A DNA stretch of 64,000 bases, from NCBI RefSeq assembly GCF_003851545.1, contig NZ_BHVX01000001.1, positions 434,001-498,000 of the forward strand, in the 5' to 3' direction. The stretch is from Ralstonia sp. SET104 (lineage in GTDB: Bacteria > Pseudomonadota > Gammaproteobacteria > Burkholderiales > Burkholderiaceae). Each line of letters opens with the position of its first letter. Positions within the stretch are counted from its first letter, which is position 1. Both the position numbers and the translations under genes were made by a program. Shown here one piece after another: positions 9,895 to 18,341 of this stretch. The notes under the pieces were generated by a model, which was given only the letters and a program-made list of their open reading frames with translations, was not told the origin of the DNA and did no database searches.

Positions 9895-11651
9895 GTTGGC
9901 AAGCACCGCGCACGCAAGAGGCACGGCATCGGGGAGCGTTACGCAAAGGCTTGCGCTGGGCGGCGCATCTGAGTGCGATCGGCATGGCGCTGACTGCAGC
10001 CTGGGCCATCGCCGCCGATGCACCGGCCAAGCCCACGTCTGTGCAAGGTCCGGTGCTGGTGCCGACCGTCGGCATGACGGGCGCCAGTGGCGTTGCGGCC
10101 GTGCCTGCGCAGGGTGATATGCCGGCGCGCCTGCAGATGAGCGCCGCCGCCGTCACCGCCAACAAGGCCGCCAACGGTGGCGTGCTTTCGCTGCCGGTGG
10201 TGGCGCCGGCCACGCCCGCCGCCGCACCGGGCGCCGCCGAGTTCGTCACGCACGGGCGTTTTCGCGACGTGCCGGTCTACAAGCCGAAGAGCGAAATCCG
10301 CTCCGTCGTGCTGATGCTGTCGGGCGACCTGGGCTGGACGCCCGCCGCATCGCGCATGGCAGAAAGCCTGGCCCAGCAGGGCGCGCTGGTGGCCGGGCTG
10401 TCGACGCCAGCGCTGTTCTCCAGCCTGGAAGCCGACCAGGGCGATTGCGCCTTCCCCGATGGTGACCTGGAAAACTTCAGCCGCTTCTTGCAAGCCTACG
10501 AGAAGGTGCCGGGCTACTACCCGCCCATCCTTGTTGGCGACAACGAAGGCGGTGCGCTGGCCTACGCGATGATCGCGCAGGCGCGCCCGAACATCTTTGC
10601 CGCAGCCATGTCGATGGAGTTCTGCCCGGTGCTGGAGCTGCGCAAGCCGCTGTGCAAGGGTGAAGGCATTCACTTCAGCCGCCGCAAGAGCGAGAGTCGC
10701 ACCACGGCCAAACGTGTCAAACCGCCCGAGAACGCCGGCGTGGTGCTGCTGCCGGCCATGAAGCTGTCGGCGCCGTGGGTGGCGCTGCAATCGCCGGGCA
10801 CGCTGACGTCGTTCGCGCGCCGCTCCGGCCCGCTGTGCGAGGCGCGCGCCACGCAAGCGTTCATCGATACGATTTCCGGGGCGCAATCGGTGGCGTTGCC
10901 AGCCGCTGGCTCGGGTGCCAATGTGCCGCCCATCACAGAGAGCGAGCCTTTTAAAACGGCTTTCGCCAAGCTCGTCGCACAACGCAAGCCGCCGCCCCCG
11001 CCGCCGCCTGCTGCGGTGTCGGACTTGCCGATCATTGAAGTCGCTGCGCAGCCGGGCACGTCGTCGGAGCTGTTTGCGATTTTGCTCTCGGGTGACGGCG
11101 GCTGGGCGGGGCTCGACAAGGAAGTGGCGGCCGCGCTGTCAAAGTCGGGCGTGCCGGTGGTCGGTATTGATTCGCTGCGCTATTTCTGGTCGCCACGCAC
11201 GCCGGCCTCTGCTGCGGCCGACATGGACCGCCTCGTGCGCTTTTACGCCGCGCGCTGGAAGAAGCAGAAGGCGCTGCTGATCGGCTATTCGCAGGGGGCG
11301 GATGTATTGCCTTTCATCGTCAACCGCATGCCGGCGGCCTCGCGCGAGCAAGTGGCGCTGGCCGTGATGATGGGCCTGGGCAAGCGCGCCGATTTTGAAT
11401 TTCACATGACCAACTGGGTGTCGAGCAGCGCGTCTGGCTTGCTGATCCTGCCCGAGGTGCAGAAGTTGCCAGCGGGCCTGGGCATGTGTATCTACGGCAA
11501 GGAAGAGAAGGACACCAACTGCCCCGGTCTGGACCCGAAGCAGGTGCAGCTCGTGAAGCTGCCCGGCGGCCATCACTTTGATGGCGACTACGCCAAGCTG
11601 GCGCGCATCATCCTCGAAGGCGCGCGCGGGCCGGGCAACGCCCCGCGCTAA
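9891..11651 (+). CDS. acvB: AcvB/VirJ-family aminoacyl-phosphatidylglycerol hydrolase
   Basis: This 586-residue periplasmic protein has a signal or anchor helix near residues 24-42. It holds two VirJ-type alpha/beta-hydrolase domains, about 125-340 and 360-580, joined by a Pro-rich linker (QRKPPPPPPPAA). The C-terminal domain keeps the nucleophile elbow GYSQG (Ser467) and a late HHFDGD (His561/562). In the N-terminal domain the elbow is GDNEG (216-220), with Asn in place of Ser. AcvB of Agrobacterium is known to hydrolyse lysyl-phosphatidylglycerol, the product of the MprF homologue LpiA. Here the ATGA overlap with mprF makes a synthesis/removal operon. Confidence 0.88.
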   Translation: MSWQAPRTQEARHRGALRKGLRWAAHLSAIGMALTAAWAIAADAPAKPTSVQGPVLVPTVGMTGASGVAAVPAQGDMPARLQMSAAAVTANKAANGGVLSLPVVAPATPAAAPGAAEFVTHGRFRDVPVYKPKSEIRSVVLMLSGDLGWTPAASRMAESLAQQGALVAGLSTPALFSSLEADQGDCAFPDGDLENFSRFLQAYEKVPGYYPPILVGDNEGGALAYAMIAQARPNIFAAAMSMEFCPVLELRKPLCKGEGIHFSRRKSESRTTAKRVKPPENAGVVLLPAMKLSAPWVALQSPGTLTSFARRSGPLCEARATQAFIDTISGAQSVALPAAGSGANVPPITESEPFKTAFAKLVAQRKPPPPPPPAAVSDLPIIEVAAQPGTSSELFAILLSGDGGWAGLDKEVAAALSKSGVPVVGIDSLRYFWSPRTPASAAADMDRLVRFYAARWKKQKALLIGYSQGADVLPFIVNRMPAASREQVALAVMMGLGKRADFEFHMTNWVSSSASGLLILPEVQKLPAGLGMCIYGKEEKDTNCPGLDPKQVQLVKLPGGHHFDGDYAKLARIILEGARGPGNAPR

Positions 11652-11660
11652 CCTGCTTGG

Positions 11661-13382
11661 CTAGCCGCCGGCCGGTCCGCTGGTGCCGGAGGCCAACGAC
11701 TGCACACACTCGTCTACGCTCAACTCGTGCAGCATTTCAGGCCGCAGCGTGTTGTTTGCGGCGCGTTGCAAGGCCGCCAGCGCGCGCGGCTTGAGCCGCA
11801 CCAGCATCAACTGCAAGCCGCGTGCCGCGCATTCGGCGGCAAAGATGCGCAGCGCCTCGATGGCCGAGCCGTCCACGTCCGGTGTTTCTTCCAGGCTGAG
11901 CATGATGGCGCGCAGCGCGGGCGCGTGCGGTGGTTGCAGCATCGCGCGCACCTTGCCCAGCACGCGTTCTGTGTTGGCGAAGAACAGCGGCACTTCGGGC
12001 CGGACGATCAGCACGCCGGGCAACGGCTTGGCTTCCGGGTGCAAGGACACATCGACGAAATCGTGGCTCTCGCGCAGCCGGCCGAGCACGCTCACGTTGG
12101 GCTCGGAAAGCTTGCGCAGCGTCAGCAGCAGGCTCACACCAATCGCGGCCAGCAGCCCGTGCAGCACGCCCAGCACCAGCACCGCAAGCAGCGCGGCAAT
12201 CACCACGAGACGATCGCGGTGCCACATCCAGTACGGTTTGAACACGGCCGGATGTAGCGAATGGCTGACCGCAAAGATCACGATGGCCGCCAGCACCGGC
12301 TCGGGAATGCGCGCGAGCTGCGGCAAAAACAGCCACACGATCAGCGCGACCACAGCCGCCGCACACAGCCCGGCCAGGCGTGATTGCGCGCCCGCCGCTT
12401 CGTTGGCAGATGTGGCTGAATACCCGGCACCGACGGGCATGCCGTGCAGCAATCCCGAGAGCAGGTTCGCGCAGCCCAGCGCGATGAGGTCACGGTTGGC
12501 AGAGATGCCATCACCGTGTTTGAGCGCGAAGTTGCGGATCGAGCCGTAGGACTCGGCATAGAGAATCAGCATCAATGCAAAGCCGAGTTCGGCGCTTTGC
12601 ATCCATTGCGTGTGGCTCAGGCCGGGCACGCCAAAGCTGATGTTTTGCAAATCGATATGGCCGACCACGGCGATGCCGTAGGTGTGCCAGTCGATCCAGT
12701 AGCCGGCCGCAATGGCCAGCACGATGACGACCAGCGTGGCCGGAATGCGCCCCCAGCGCCCCAGGCCAAACAGCAGGACGAGCGCGATGGCTCCCAACGC
12801 AGTGCTGTATGGGTTGGCATTGGCCGCGCTGGTGATGATGTCGAGTGCCACGCGTGGCGTGTCACTGTGGTGCACCGTCACATCAAGGATCTTGGGCAAC
12901 TGCTTGATGGCAATCGTCAGCGCCAGCCCGAACGTGAAGCCGCGCAGCACCGGCCGCGCGATGAAATCCGACATGCCGCCCAGCCGCGCAGCACCGGCCA
13001 GGATAAACAGCACTCCCGTGGCGATGATGAGCGCCGCTGCCATCGTGAGGGCCGTTGCGCTGTTGGCGCCGGGCTCCGAGAGCACGGTCGCAAACAGCAC
13101 GGCAGCCGACGACGATGTGGCTGAGACGATGGCAAAGCGGCTTGTGCCCACCAGCGAATAGACCACCAGGCCGCAGAGCAGTGCAATCAAACCGGCCTGC
13201 GGCGGCAGGCTGGCAATGCCCGCATAGGCAACGGCTTCGGGCAGCAGCAGACCCGCAATCGAGAACCCGGCGATGACGTCGCGCACCACGCGCTGCTGTG
13301 GCGGCTGGGGTGGCCCTGCCAGCGGCGCGAAGCTCTCCGGGTGTTGCAGGGCGGTGGCGGGATGTTCGTTGCTCGGGGGCAT
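11661..13382 (-). CDS. SulP-family anion transporter with STAS domain
   Basis: This 573-residue inner-membrane transporter is of the SLC26/SulP family. Residues about 25-430 hold the sulfate-transporter membrane domain; the first part contains GLLLPEAVAYAGIASLPPQ, the usual SulP motif. The C-terminal STAS domain (about 455-560) has the characteristic strand-loop DVDGSAIEALR. Substrates in the family include sulfate, bicarbonate and dicarboxylates, and no choice can be made here. The gene converges on acvB with only 9 bp between stop codons. It begins at ATG (complement of 13380-13382). Confidence 0.92.
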   Translation of the reverse strand: MPPSNEHPATALQHPESFAPLAGPPQPPQQRVVRDVIAGFSIAGLLLPEAVAYAGIASLPPQAGLIALLCGLVVYSLVGTSRFAIVSATSSSAAVLFATVLSEPGANSATALTMAAALIIATGVLFILAGAARLGGMSDFIARPVLRGFTFGLALTIAIKQLPKILDVTVHHSDTPRVALDIITSAANANPYSTALGAIALVLLFGLGRWGRIPATLVVIVLAIAAGYWIDWHTYGIAVVGHIDLQNISFGVPGLSHTQWMQSAELGFALMLILYAESYGSIRNFALKHGDGISANRDLIALGCANLLSGLLHGMPVGAGYSATSANEAAGAQSRLAGLCAAAVVALIVWLFLPQLARIPEPVLAAIVIFAVSHSLHPAVFKPYWMWHRDRLVVIAALLAVLVLGVLHGLLAAIGVSLLLTLRKLSEPNVSVLGRLRESHDFVDVSLHPEAKPLPGVLIVRPEVPLFFANTERVLGKVRAMLQPPHAPALRAIMLSLEETPDVDGSAIEALRIFAAECAARGLQLMLVRLKPRALAALQRAANNTLRPEMLHELSVDECVQSLASGTSGPAGG

Positions 13383-13426
13383 GCGATGTGATGGTGGGAC
13401 GATGAGCCGATGGCGCTGAAATGGAA

Positions 13427-13455
13427 GACGCCGCGACCCGGAAGGGCCGCGGCGT
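13427..13455 (-). terminator. GC-rich stem-loop downstream of DUF3761 gene
   Basis: GACGCCGCGACCC (13427-13439) and GGGCCGCGGCGT (13444-13455) form a 12-13-bp stem with one mismatch and a short GGAA-type loop. It sits 22 bp beyond the stop of the leftward DUF3761 gene. There is no clear T-run after it, so it could be a weak terminator or an mRNA 3'-end protector. Confidence 0.5.
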
Positions 13456-13477
13456 GCAGGGTTGCTTCAGGCGTGAC

Positions 13478-14011
13478 TTACTTGGTGCAGGCCTTGTTGC
13501 GGCTCGGGCGCATGCCGGCGGCCTTGGCGTCGGCTTCGGTCATGTATTCGCCTTGCTTGGTTTTGCCGTAGTAGCGATCGCCCGGGCAGTGGTAGACCTT
13601 GGTGCCGGCGTTGGCCCACACCTTGTCAGGGCCGCCGCCGGGGGCAACGGCTGCTGCTGCCGGCTTGGCAGGTGCAGTGGCTGCAGGTTTGGCGGCTGGC
13701 GCCGGTGCGGGCGCAGCGGCAGGCGCAGCAGCCGCGGGTTTAGCCGGTGCCGGTGCAGCAGGCGCTGCCGCAGGCGTAGTCGGCGCGGCAGCCGGAGCAC
13801 TGCCCGTGCTGGCTTTCTTGTCGACGCCGCCATGGCCGCGGCAAGCGCCCTTGAGCGTCGCGCCGCTGTAAGGCGTGCCGTCCTTGCAGACCGCGTGGAC
13901 AGCAGCCGGTGCAGCCGCCGGTGCGGTAGCGGGCGTGGCTGTGCCTTGCGCAAGCGCCGAGGAGCCCATCACCAACGCACCCATCGAAAACATCAACGCA
14001 GACAGTTTCAT
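13478..14011 (-). CDS. DUF3761 secreted protein with Ala/Pro linker
   Basis: This 177-residue secreted protein starts with a signal peptide (MKLSALMFSMGALVMGSSALAQG, likely cleaved near residue 22). A first conserved segment, VCKDGTPYSGATLKGACRGHGG, matches DUF3761. A long Ala/Pro/Lys low-complexity linker follows (about residues 68-125). A second Cys-containing domain begins KVWANAGTKVYHCPG, continues to GEYMTEADAKAAG, and ends with a Cys near the C-terminus. The middle linker is likely flexible or wall-spanning. Function is unknown. It is probably monocistronic. Confidence 0.78.
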   Translation of the reverse strand: MKLSALMFSMGALVMGSSALAQGTATPATAPAAAPAAVHAVCKDGTPYSGATLKGACRGHGGVDKKASTGSAPAAAPTTPAAAPAAPAPAKPAAAAPAAAPAPAPAAKPAATAPAKPAAAAVAPGGGPDKVWANAGTKVYHCPGDRYYGKTKQGEYMTEADAKAAGMRPSRNKACTK

Positions 14012-14236
14012 AACGAGACCTTACGAGGTTAACGAGGCACGAAGATACGTGCGTGACCGATTAACGCCAGCCGACAGCGCGCGTTGACCAAACCGAGGGT
14101 TTGTCTGAAGACAAACGCTGCAACGTTGATCATTTCGCAACAGTTGGCGCCCTGTGATGCGATTTACGGTGCATCGGCGACCATGCGGCGCCGACGCCAT
14201 CCCAGCATAGGCAAGATCACACGCCCAGGCGAGGTT

Positions 14237-15163
14237 TCAGGCAAATGCGTCGACACCCTGCACGAGGCGTTTGGCCAGACGCGGCTGGCGTAGTTGCTCA
14301 AGCCACCATTGGAGGGCGCGGCCCTCGCCATCGACATCGCCGCTGCGCCAGCCGACGTAGAGCAGGTTCGGCTCGCGCGGGTCGGTGGTGTGTTTCTCCA
14401 CCAACTCGCCGCGTGCGAGCAGCGATGCCACGCGGTGCCTCGGCAGCCAGCCGACGCCCAGGCCGTCGCGCTGGGCCAGCGTCTTGGCGCGCATGCTCGG
14501 CACAGCCAGTGTGGGTTGCCCGCTGAGCATGCCGTAGGCGCGGCCGGCGGTGGTTCGTGCCGAGTCGGCCACCACCACGGCGCGGTGCCGCGCGATTTCC
14601 TCACGCGTGAGCGGCGCCTCGATGGCCGCCAGCGGATGACGTGGTGACACGGCAAACACCCACTCCACCACGCCCAGCTCGAACCACCCCAGGTTGGGGA
14701 TGGACGGGGGCTCGTTGGTGGCCCCGATGACAAGATCGGCGCGGCCATCGCGCAGCGCTTCCCATGTGCCGGCCAGCACCTCGTGCGTTACGCGCAGCGC
14801 CACGCCCGATTGCAGCGCATCAAACGCATGCATGACCGGCATGAGCGATTCAAACTCCAGCAACTCGTCCGTCACGATCCACAGCCGGTCTTCCCAGCCG
14901 TTGGCCACCTGCCGCACGCGCTGCGTGATGCGCGACACATCCTGCGCCAGCCGCGCGGCTTCTTCAGTGAGGAGCACTCCCGCACGCGTGAGCTGCAGCC
15001 GGTAGCGGCGCCGGTCAAACAGCAGGGCGTCAAAACGCTGCTCTAGCTGCCGCGCCGCGTACGACACGGTCGAGGGCGCCTTGCCCAACTGCGCCGCCGC
15101 GCGCGACAGGCTGCCCGTCTGGCGAATGGCCTCCAGCAGCGCCAATTCTTCGTCCGTCAACAT
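14237..15163 (-). CDS. LysR-family transcriptional regulator
   Basis: This 308-residue LysR-type regulator has an N-terminal winged helix-turn-helix (about residues 5-62, LLEAIRQTGSLSRAAAQLGKAPSTVSYAARQLE) and a C-terminal effector-binding domain. The ATG at 15163 is chosen because GGA lies about 8 bases upstream; an in-frame TTG two codons earlier is less likely. It is divergent from an SDR oxidoreductase gene, with about 110 bp between, the classic layout for a LysR protein and its target. The gap has ATTCC (15169-15173) and GGAAT (15190-15194) as a weak palindrome that could be its binding site. Confidence 0.92.
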   Translation of the reverse strand: MLTDEELALLEAIRQTGSLSRAAAQLGKAPSTVSYAARQLEQRFDALLFDRRRYRLQLTRAGVLLTEEAARLAQDVSRITQRVRQVANGWEDRLWIVTDELLEFESLMPVMHAFDALQSGVALRVTHEVLAGTWEALRDGRADLVIGATNEPPSIPNLGWFELGVVEWVFAVSPRHPLAAIEAPLTREEIARHRAVVVADSARTTAGRAYGMLSGQPTLAVPSMRAKTLAQRDGLGVGWLPRHRVASLLARGELVEKHTTDPREPNLLYVGWRSGDVDGEGRALQWWLEQLRQPRLAKRLVQGVDAFA

Positions 15164-15275
15164 GTGCAATTCCTTCGAACGTGTTCATCGGAATGATCGT
15201 ATGGCAAACCGCTTGACCGCGTCCACACTGCAGTTACGCGATTGTTCAAGTTCAACGGATCCCATGGAGGACATC

Positions 15276-16037
15276 ATGAATCGCTTTGAAGGCAAGACCG
15301 TTCTGGTCACTGGCGGCAACAGCGGCATCGGCCTGGCAGCCGCCCAGGCATTTGTTAAGGAAGGCGCCCGCGTGGTCATCACCGGGCGCGATGCGGCGGC
15401 GCTGGAAACGGCCCGCGCCGCGCTCGGCACGGTTGGCGGCAACGCGGCCATCGCCATCCGCAATGAAACCGGCACCGTGGCCGCCGCGCGCGAGCTGGCG
15501 CGCCAACTGCAGGAAGCCGGCGTGCGTTTGGATGCCGTGTTCATCAACGCTGGCATGGCCAGGTTTGCAACTGTTCCGGATGTGGATGAGGCCCTGTGGG
15601 ACGCCACCTTCAACGCCAATGTGAAGGGCGCGTTCTTCCAGATTCAGGCGCTGCTGCCGATCCTGAATCCTGGTACATCGATCGTGCTGAACGGCTCGAT
15701 CAATGCGCGTATCGGCATGCCGATGTCGTCGGTGTATGCGGCGAGCAAGGCGGCGCTGATCTCGCTGGCCAAGACGCTGTCGGGCGAGCTGATCGGCTCG
15801 GGCATCCGCGTGAACGTGGTCAGCCCCGGCCCAGTCAGCACACCCCTCTACGGCAAGCTGGGCCTCGATGCCGACACCCTGTCCGCCACGGCGGCGCAGA
15901 TCCAGAGCCAGATTCCGCTGGGCCGCTTTGGCCAGCCCGAAGAGATCGCATCGACTGTGCTGCACCTGTCGGCGCCGGAATCGGCCTTCATTGTCGGCAC
16001 GGAAATCATTGCCGATGGCGGCATGAGCCAGCTTTAA
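15276..16037 (+). CDS. SDR-family NAD(P)-dependent oxidoreductase
   Basis: This is a 253-residue short-chain dehydrogenase with a classic Rossmann fold. The cofactor loop is TGGNSGIG (about residues 12-19). INAGMA replaces the usual NNAG, and the catalytic set is Ser in LNGSINARIG with YAASK (Tyr and Lys). The C-terminal IVGTEIIADGGMSQL is typical of quinone/3-oxoacyl-type SDRs. The start at 15276 follows a strong GGAGG (15266-15270). It is probably controlled by the divergent LysR gene. The substrate cannot be inferred. Confidence 0.92.
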   Translation: MNRFEGKTVLVTGGNSGIGLAAAQAFVKEGARVVITGRDAAALETARAALGTVGGNAAIAIRNETGTVAAARELARQLQEAGVRLDAVFINAGMARFATVPDVDEALWDATFNANVKGAFFQIQALLPILNPGTSIVLNGSINARIGMPMSSVYAASKAALISLAKTLSGELIGSGIRVNVVSPGPVSTPLYGKLGLDADTLSATAAQIQSQIPLGRFGQPEEIASTVLHLSAPESAFIVGTEIIADGGMSQL

Positions 16038-16146
16038 ATCTACCCCTTGCTCTGCCGTTCAGCGCCGCAACTTGTCCCCGCGGACATCCGCGTTGCACGG
16101 CAGAGCCTTCCGTCTTCTGTAGGTGGCAACGCTAAAACAGCACGAT

Positions 16147-16181
16147 ATTGACGAAATGTCAGTAATTGACGTATCGTCAGT
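16147..16181. promoter_or_regulatory. Tandem palindromic operator before YheO-type regulator
   Basis: Two copies of TGAC-N5-GTCA lie at 16149-16161 and 16167-16179, exactly 18 bp apart and each preceded by ATT or AATT. The second is the longer palindrome, TGACG-TAT-CGTCA. The pair ends seven bases before the ATG at 16186. Position and symmetry suggest an autoregulatory operator of the downstream regulator, or of another dimeric repressor. No wet evidence is implied. Confidence 0.55.
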
Positions 16182-16185
16182 GCCC

Positions 16186-16836
16186 ATGAAACCTGCTGAA
16201 GAAAACCGCTTTCTGCTGCGCGAGGGCCGCAAGATTGTCGAGGCGCTGGGCAAGACGCTGGCGCCGCTGGTGGAAGTCGTGCTGCACGACCTGACCGACC
16301 CCGATCATTCTGTCGTTGCCATCGCCAACAACCTGTCCGGCCGCCAAGTGGGCGACGCCGTGACTGAACTGGGCCTTGCGCGCCTGGCTGATCCGGAGTT
16401 TCCGGAAGTCATCGAAAACTACGCCAACCGGTTTCCCGACGGACGCCCGGCCAAGAGCACATCCATCGGCCTGAAGAACAGCCGCGGCCATTACGTCGCG
16501 GCCATCTGCCTGAACATGGACGTTTCCATGTTGAGCGCGGTGACCACCGGCCTGACGCAACTGATGCGCGTCGATGTGGCTGCGCCGCCGGTGGCTGAAT
16601 CGCTGGGCTCGCGCCGCGTGGAAGACGTGCGCACCGCGCTTGAACACTTTGCTGCCGCGCGCAATACCACGCCCATGGCCATGACGCTCGATCTGCGCCG
16701 TGAAGCCATGCGCGAACTGGCCGCCAGCGGCCTGCTGAACCTGCGCCGCGCGTTGACTGAAGTTGCGCAAACGCTGGGCGTGGCGCGCTCCACCGTCTAC
16801 ACCTACCTTCCCGAGAATAACGAGCACATCGCATGA
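16186..16836 (+). CDS. YheO/DauR-type transcriptional regulator
   Basis: This 216-residue regulator begins with a PAS-like YheO domain (about residues 8-120, with VVLHDLTDPDHSVVAIANNLSGR). It ends with a helix-turn-helix of the HTH_22 type (VAQTLGVARSTVYTYL at the C-terminus). Family members include DauR, the D-arginine utilisation repressor. It overlaps the following PLP lyase gene by 4 bp (ATGA), so it very likely controls that operon. The start is uncertain: none of GTG 16123, ATG 16156 or ATG 16186 has a good ribosome-binding site. ATG 16186 is chosen because it follows the tandem operator and matches the family N-terminus. Confidence 0.8.
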   Translation: MKPAEENRFLLREGRKIVEALGKTLAPLVEVVLHDLTDPDHSVVAIANNLSGRQVGDAVTELGLARLADPEFPEVIENYANRFPDGRPAKSTSIGLKNSRGHYVAAICLNMDVSMLSAVTTGLTQLMRVDVAAPPVAESLGSRRVEDVRTALEHFAAARNTTPMAMTLDLRREAMRELAASGLLNLRRALTEVAQTLGVARSTVYTYLPENNEHIA

Positions 16837-17801
16837 GCCTGCCCATCACTTACGAAGACGTTGTTGCCGCGCATGCCCGCCTGCAAGGCGTGGCCCACAA
16901 GACGCCCGTGCTGACGTCGAGCACCGCCAACGCCATGACCGGCGCCGAGCTGTTCTTCAAGGCCGAAAACTTCCAGCGCATGGGCGCGTTCAAGTTTCGT
17001 GGGGCGTACAACGCGCTGTCGCAGTTCACGCCCGAGCAGCGCAAGGCGGGTGTGATCACGTTTTCGTCGGGCAACCACGCGCAGGCGATTGCGTTGTCGG
17101 CCAGGCTGCTTGGCATGCGCGCCGTCATCGTCATGCCCAAGGACGCGCCTGTCGTGAAAGTGGAGGCCACGCGCGGCTATGGCGGTGAGGTGGTGTTCTT
17201 CGACCGCTATACCGAAGACCGCGAAGCCATCGGCCGCAGGCTGGCCGAAGAGCACGGCCTCACGCTGATCCCGCCGTACGACCATCCGCACGTGATGGCC
17301 GGGCAGGGCACGGCCGCCAAGGAGCTGATCGAAGAGGTCGGCCCGCTGGATATGCTGCTCACTCCGCTGGGCGGCGGCGGCTTGCTGTCCGGTTGCGCCA
17401 CGGCAGCGCGTGCGCTGAACCCCGCGTGCAAGATCATCGGCGTAGAACCCGAGGCCGGCAACGACGGCCAACAGAGCTTGCGCAAGGGCGAAATCGTCCA
17501 TATCGACACGCCCAAGACGCTGGCTGACGGCGCGCAGACGCAGCACCTGGGTAACTACACGTTTGCCGTGATCCGCGAGCTGGTGGACGACATCGTCACG
17601 GTGAGCGATGCAGAGCTGGTGAGCGCCATGCAGTTTTTTGCGAGCCGCATGAAGGCGGTGGTCGAGCCCACGGGTTGCTTGGCGGCTGCTGCCGCGCTGA
17701 CCGGCAAGGTGGACGTGGCGGCCAAGCGCGTCGGCGTGATTCTGTCGGGTGGCAATGTGGATTTGCAGCATTTCGCCAAGCTGGTGCTGGGGTCGGTATG
17801 A
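16833..17801 (+). CDS. PLP-dependent hydroxyaspartate/serine/threonine ammonia-lyase
   Basis: This 322-residue enzyme is of the fold-type II PLP family. Lys54 in GAFKFRGA is the expected Schiff-base lysine, SSGNHAQA the substrate/carboxylate loop, and GGGGLLSG the phosphate-binding glycine loop. Length and motifs fit threo-3-hydroxyaspartate ammonia-lyase, serine racemase or a short catabolic threonine dehydratase without an ACT domain. The reaction releases an enamine that rearranges to a 2-oxo acid plus ammonia. It overlaps the YheO-type regulator by 4 bp and RidA by 4 bp. RidA clears exactly this kind of enamine or imine intermediate, which supports the assignment. Confidence 0.88.
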   Translation: MSLPITYEDVVAAHARLQGVAHKTPVLTSSTANAMTGAELFFKAENFQRMGAFKFRGAYNALSQFTPEQRKAGVITFSSGNHAQAIALSARLLGMRAVIVMPKDAPVVKVEATRGYGGEVVFFDRYTEDREAIGRRLAEEHGLTLIPPYDHPHVMAGQGTAAKELIEEVGPLDMLLTPLGGGGLLSGCATAARALNPACKIIGVEPEAGNDGQQSLRKGEIVHIDTPKTLADGAQTQHLGNYTFAVIRELVDDIVTVSDAELVSAMQFFASRMKAVVEPTGCLAAAAALTGKVDVAAKRVGVILSGGNVDLQHFAKLVLGSV

Positions 17802-18187
17802 GCGATGCGCGCTATCTGAATGCGCCGGACTTGCGCCCGCCCGCCGGGCACTACTCACACGCGGTCTGCGCGAATGGCTTTGTGTTCGTGGCCGGGCAGA
17901 TTCCGGTGACGCCCACGGGCGAAAAGCTCGCCGATGCGTCGTTCGAGACGCAGGTGCGGCAGGTGTTGTTCAACCTGGACGCGGTGCTTGCCGCCGCTGG
18001 CACGGACCGCTCGCGCCTGGTGCAGGTGCGCGTGTACGTGACCGACATGGAAACGCATTGGCCCGCATTCGATGCGCTTTACCGCGCATGGATCGGGGAA
18101 CTGCGCCCCGCGCGCGCCGTGGTGCCGGTGCCGACGTTGCACTATGGCCTCGCGGTCGAAATCGAGGCGACCGCGCTGGCAGGCTGA
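17798..18187 (+). CDS. RidA-family enamine/imine deaminase
   Basis: This 129-residue protein is of the YjgF/YER057c/UK114 (RidA) family. These trimeric proteins hydrolyse reactive 2-aminoacrylate-type enamines and imines to 2-oxo acids and ammonia. Arg106, in the segment PARAVVPVPTLH, matches the conserved active-site arginine; FVAGQIPVTPTG near residue 30 is also typical. The ATG at 17798 overlaps the lyase stop (ATGA), indicating translational coupling. Last gene of the regulator-lyase-RidA operon. Confidence 0.9.
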   Translation: MSDARYLNAPDLRPPAGHYSHAVCANGFVFVAGQIPVTPTGEKLADASFETQVRQVLFNLDAVLAAAGTDRSRLVQVRVYVTDMETHWPAFDALYRAWIGELRPARAVVPVPTLHYGLAVEIEATALAG

Positions 18188-18341
18188 CGCAAACGCTTGG
18201 CGTTGATGCACATCACGCCAGGGGTAGCGGATGGTGGTTGATCTTCGCCCGTTTGCGAGCCATTGTTGCAAAATGGCCGGAATGCTCGCCAGGACACATG
18301 CGCTGGCCCGGCTCTAACGTATGCGCCCCCCCTTCAAAACA

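Noticed and set aside
13540-13953. Basic and Arg-rich frames opposite or within the DUF3761 gene
   Set aside because: They are produced by the repetitive GC-rich Ala/Pro codons in another frame and have no ribosome-binding site.
14099-14116. GTTTGTC-TGAA-GACAAAC hairpin as a terminator
   Set aside because: No T-run, and it lies upstream rather than downstream of the DUF3761 gene; at most a small operator.
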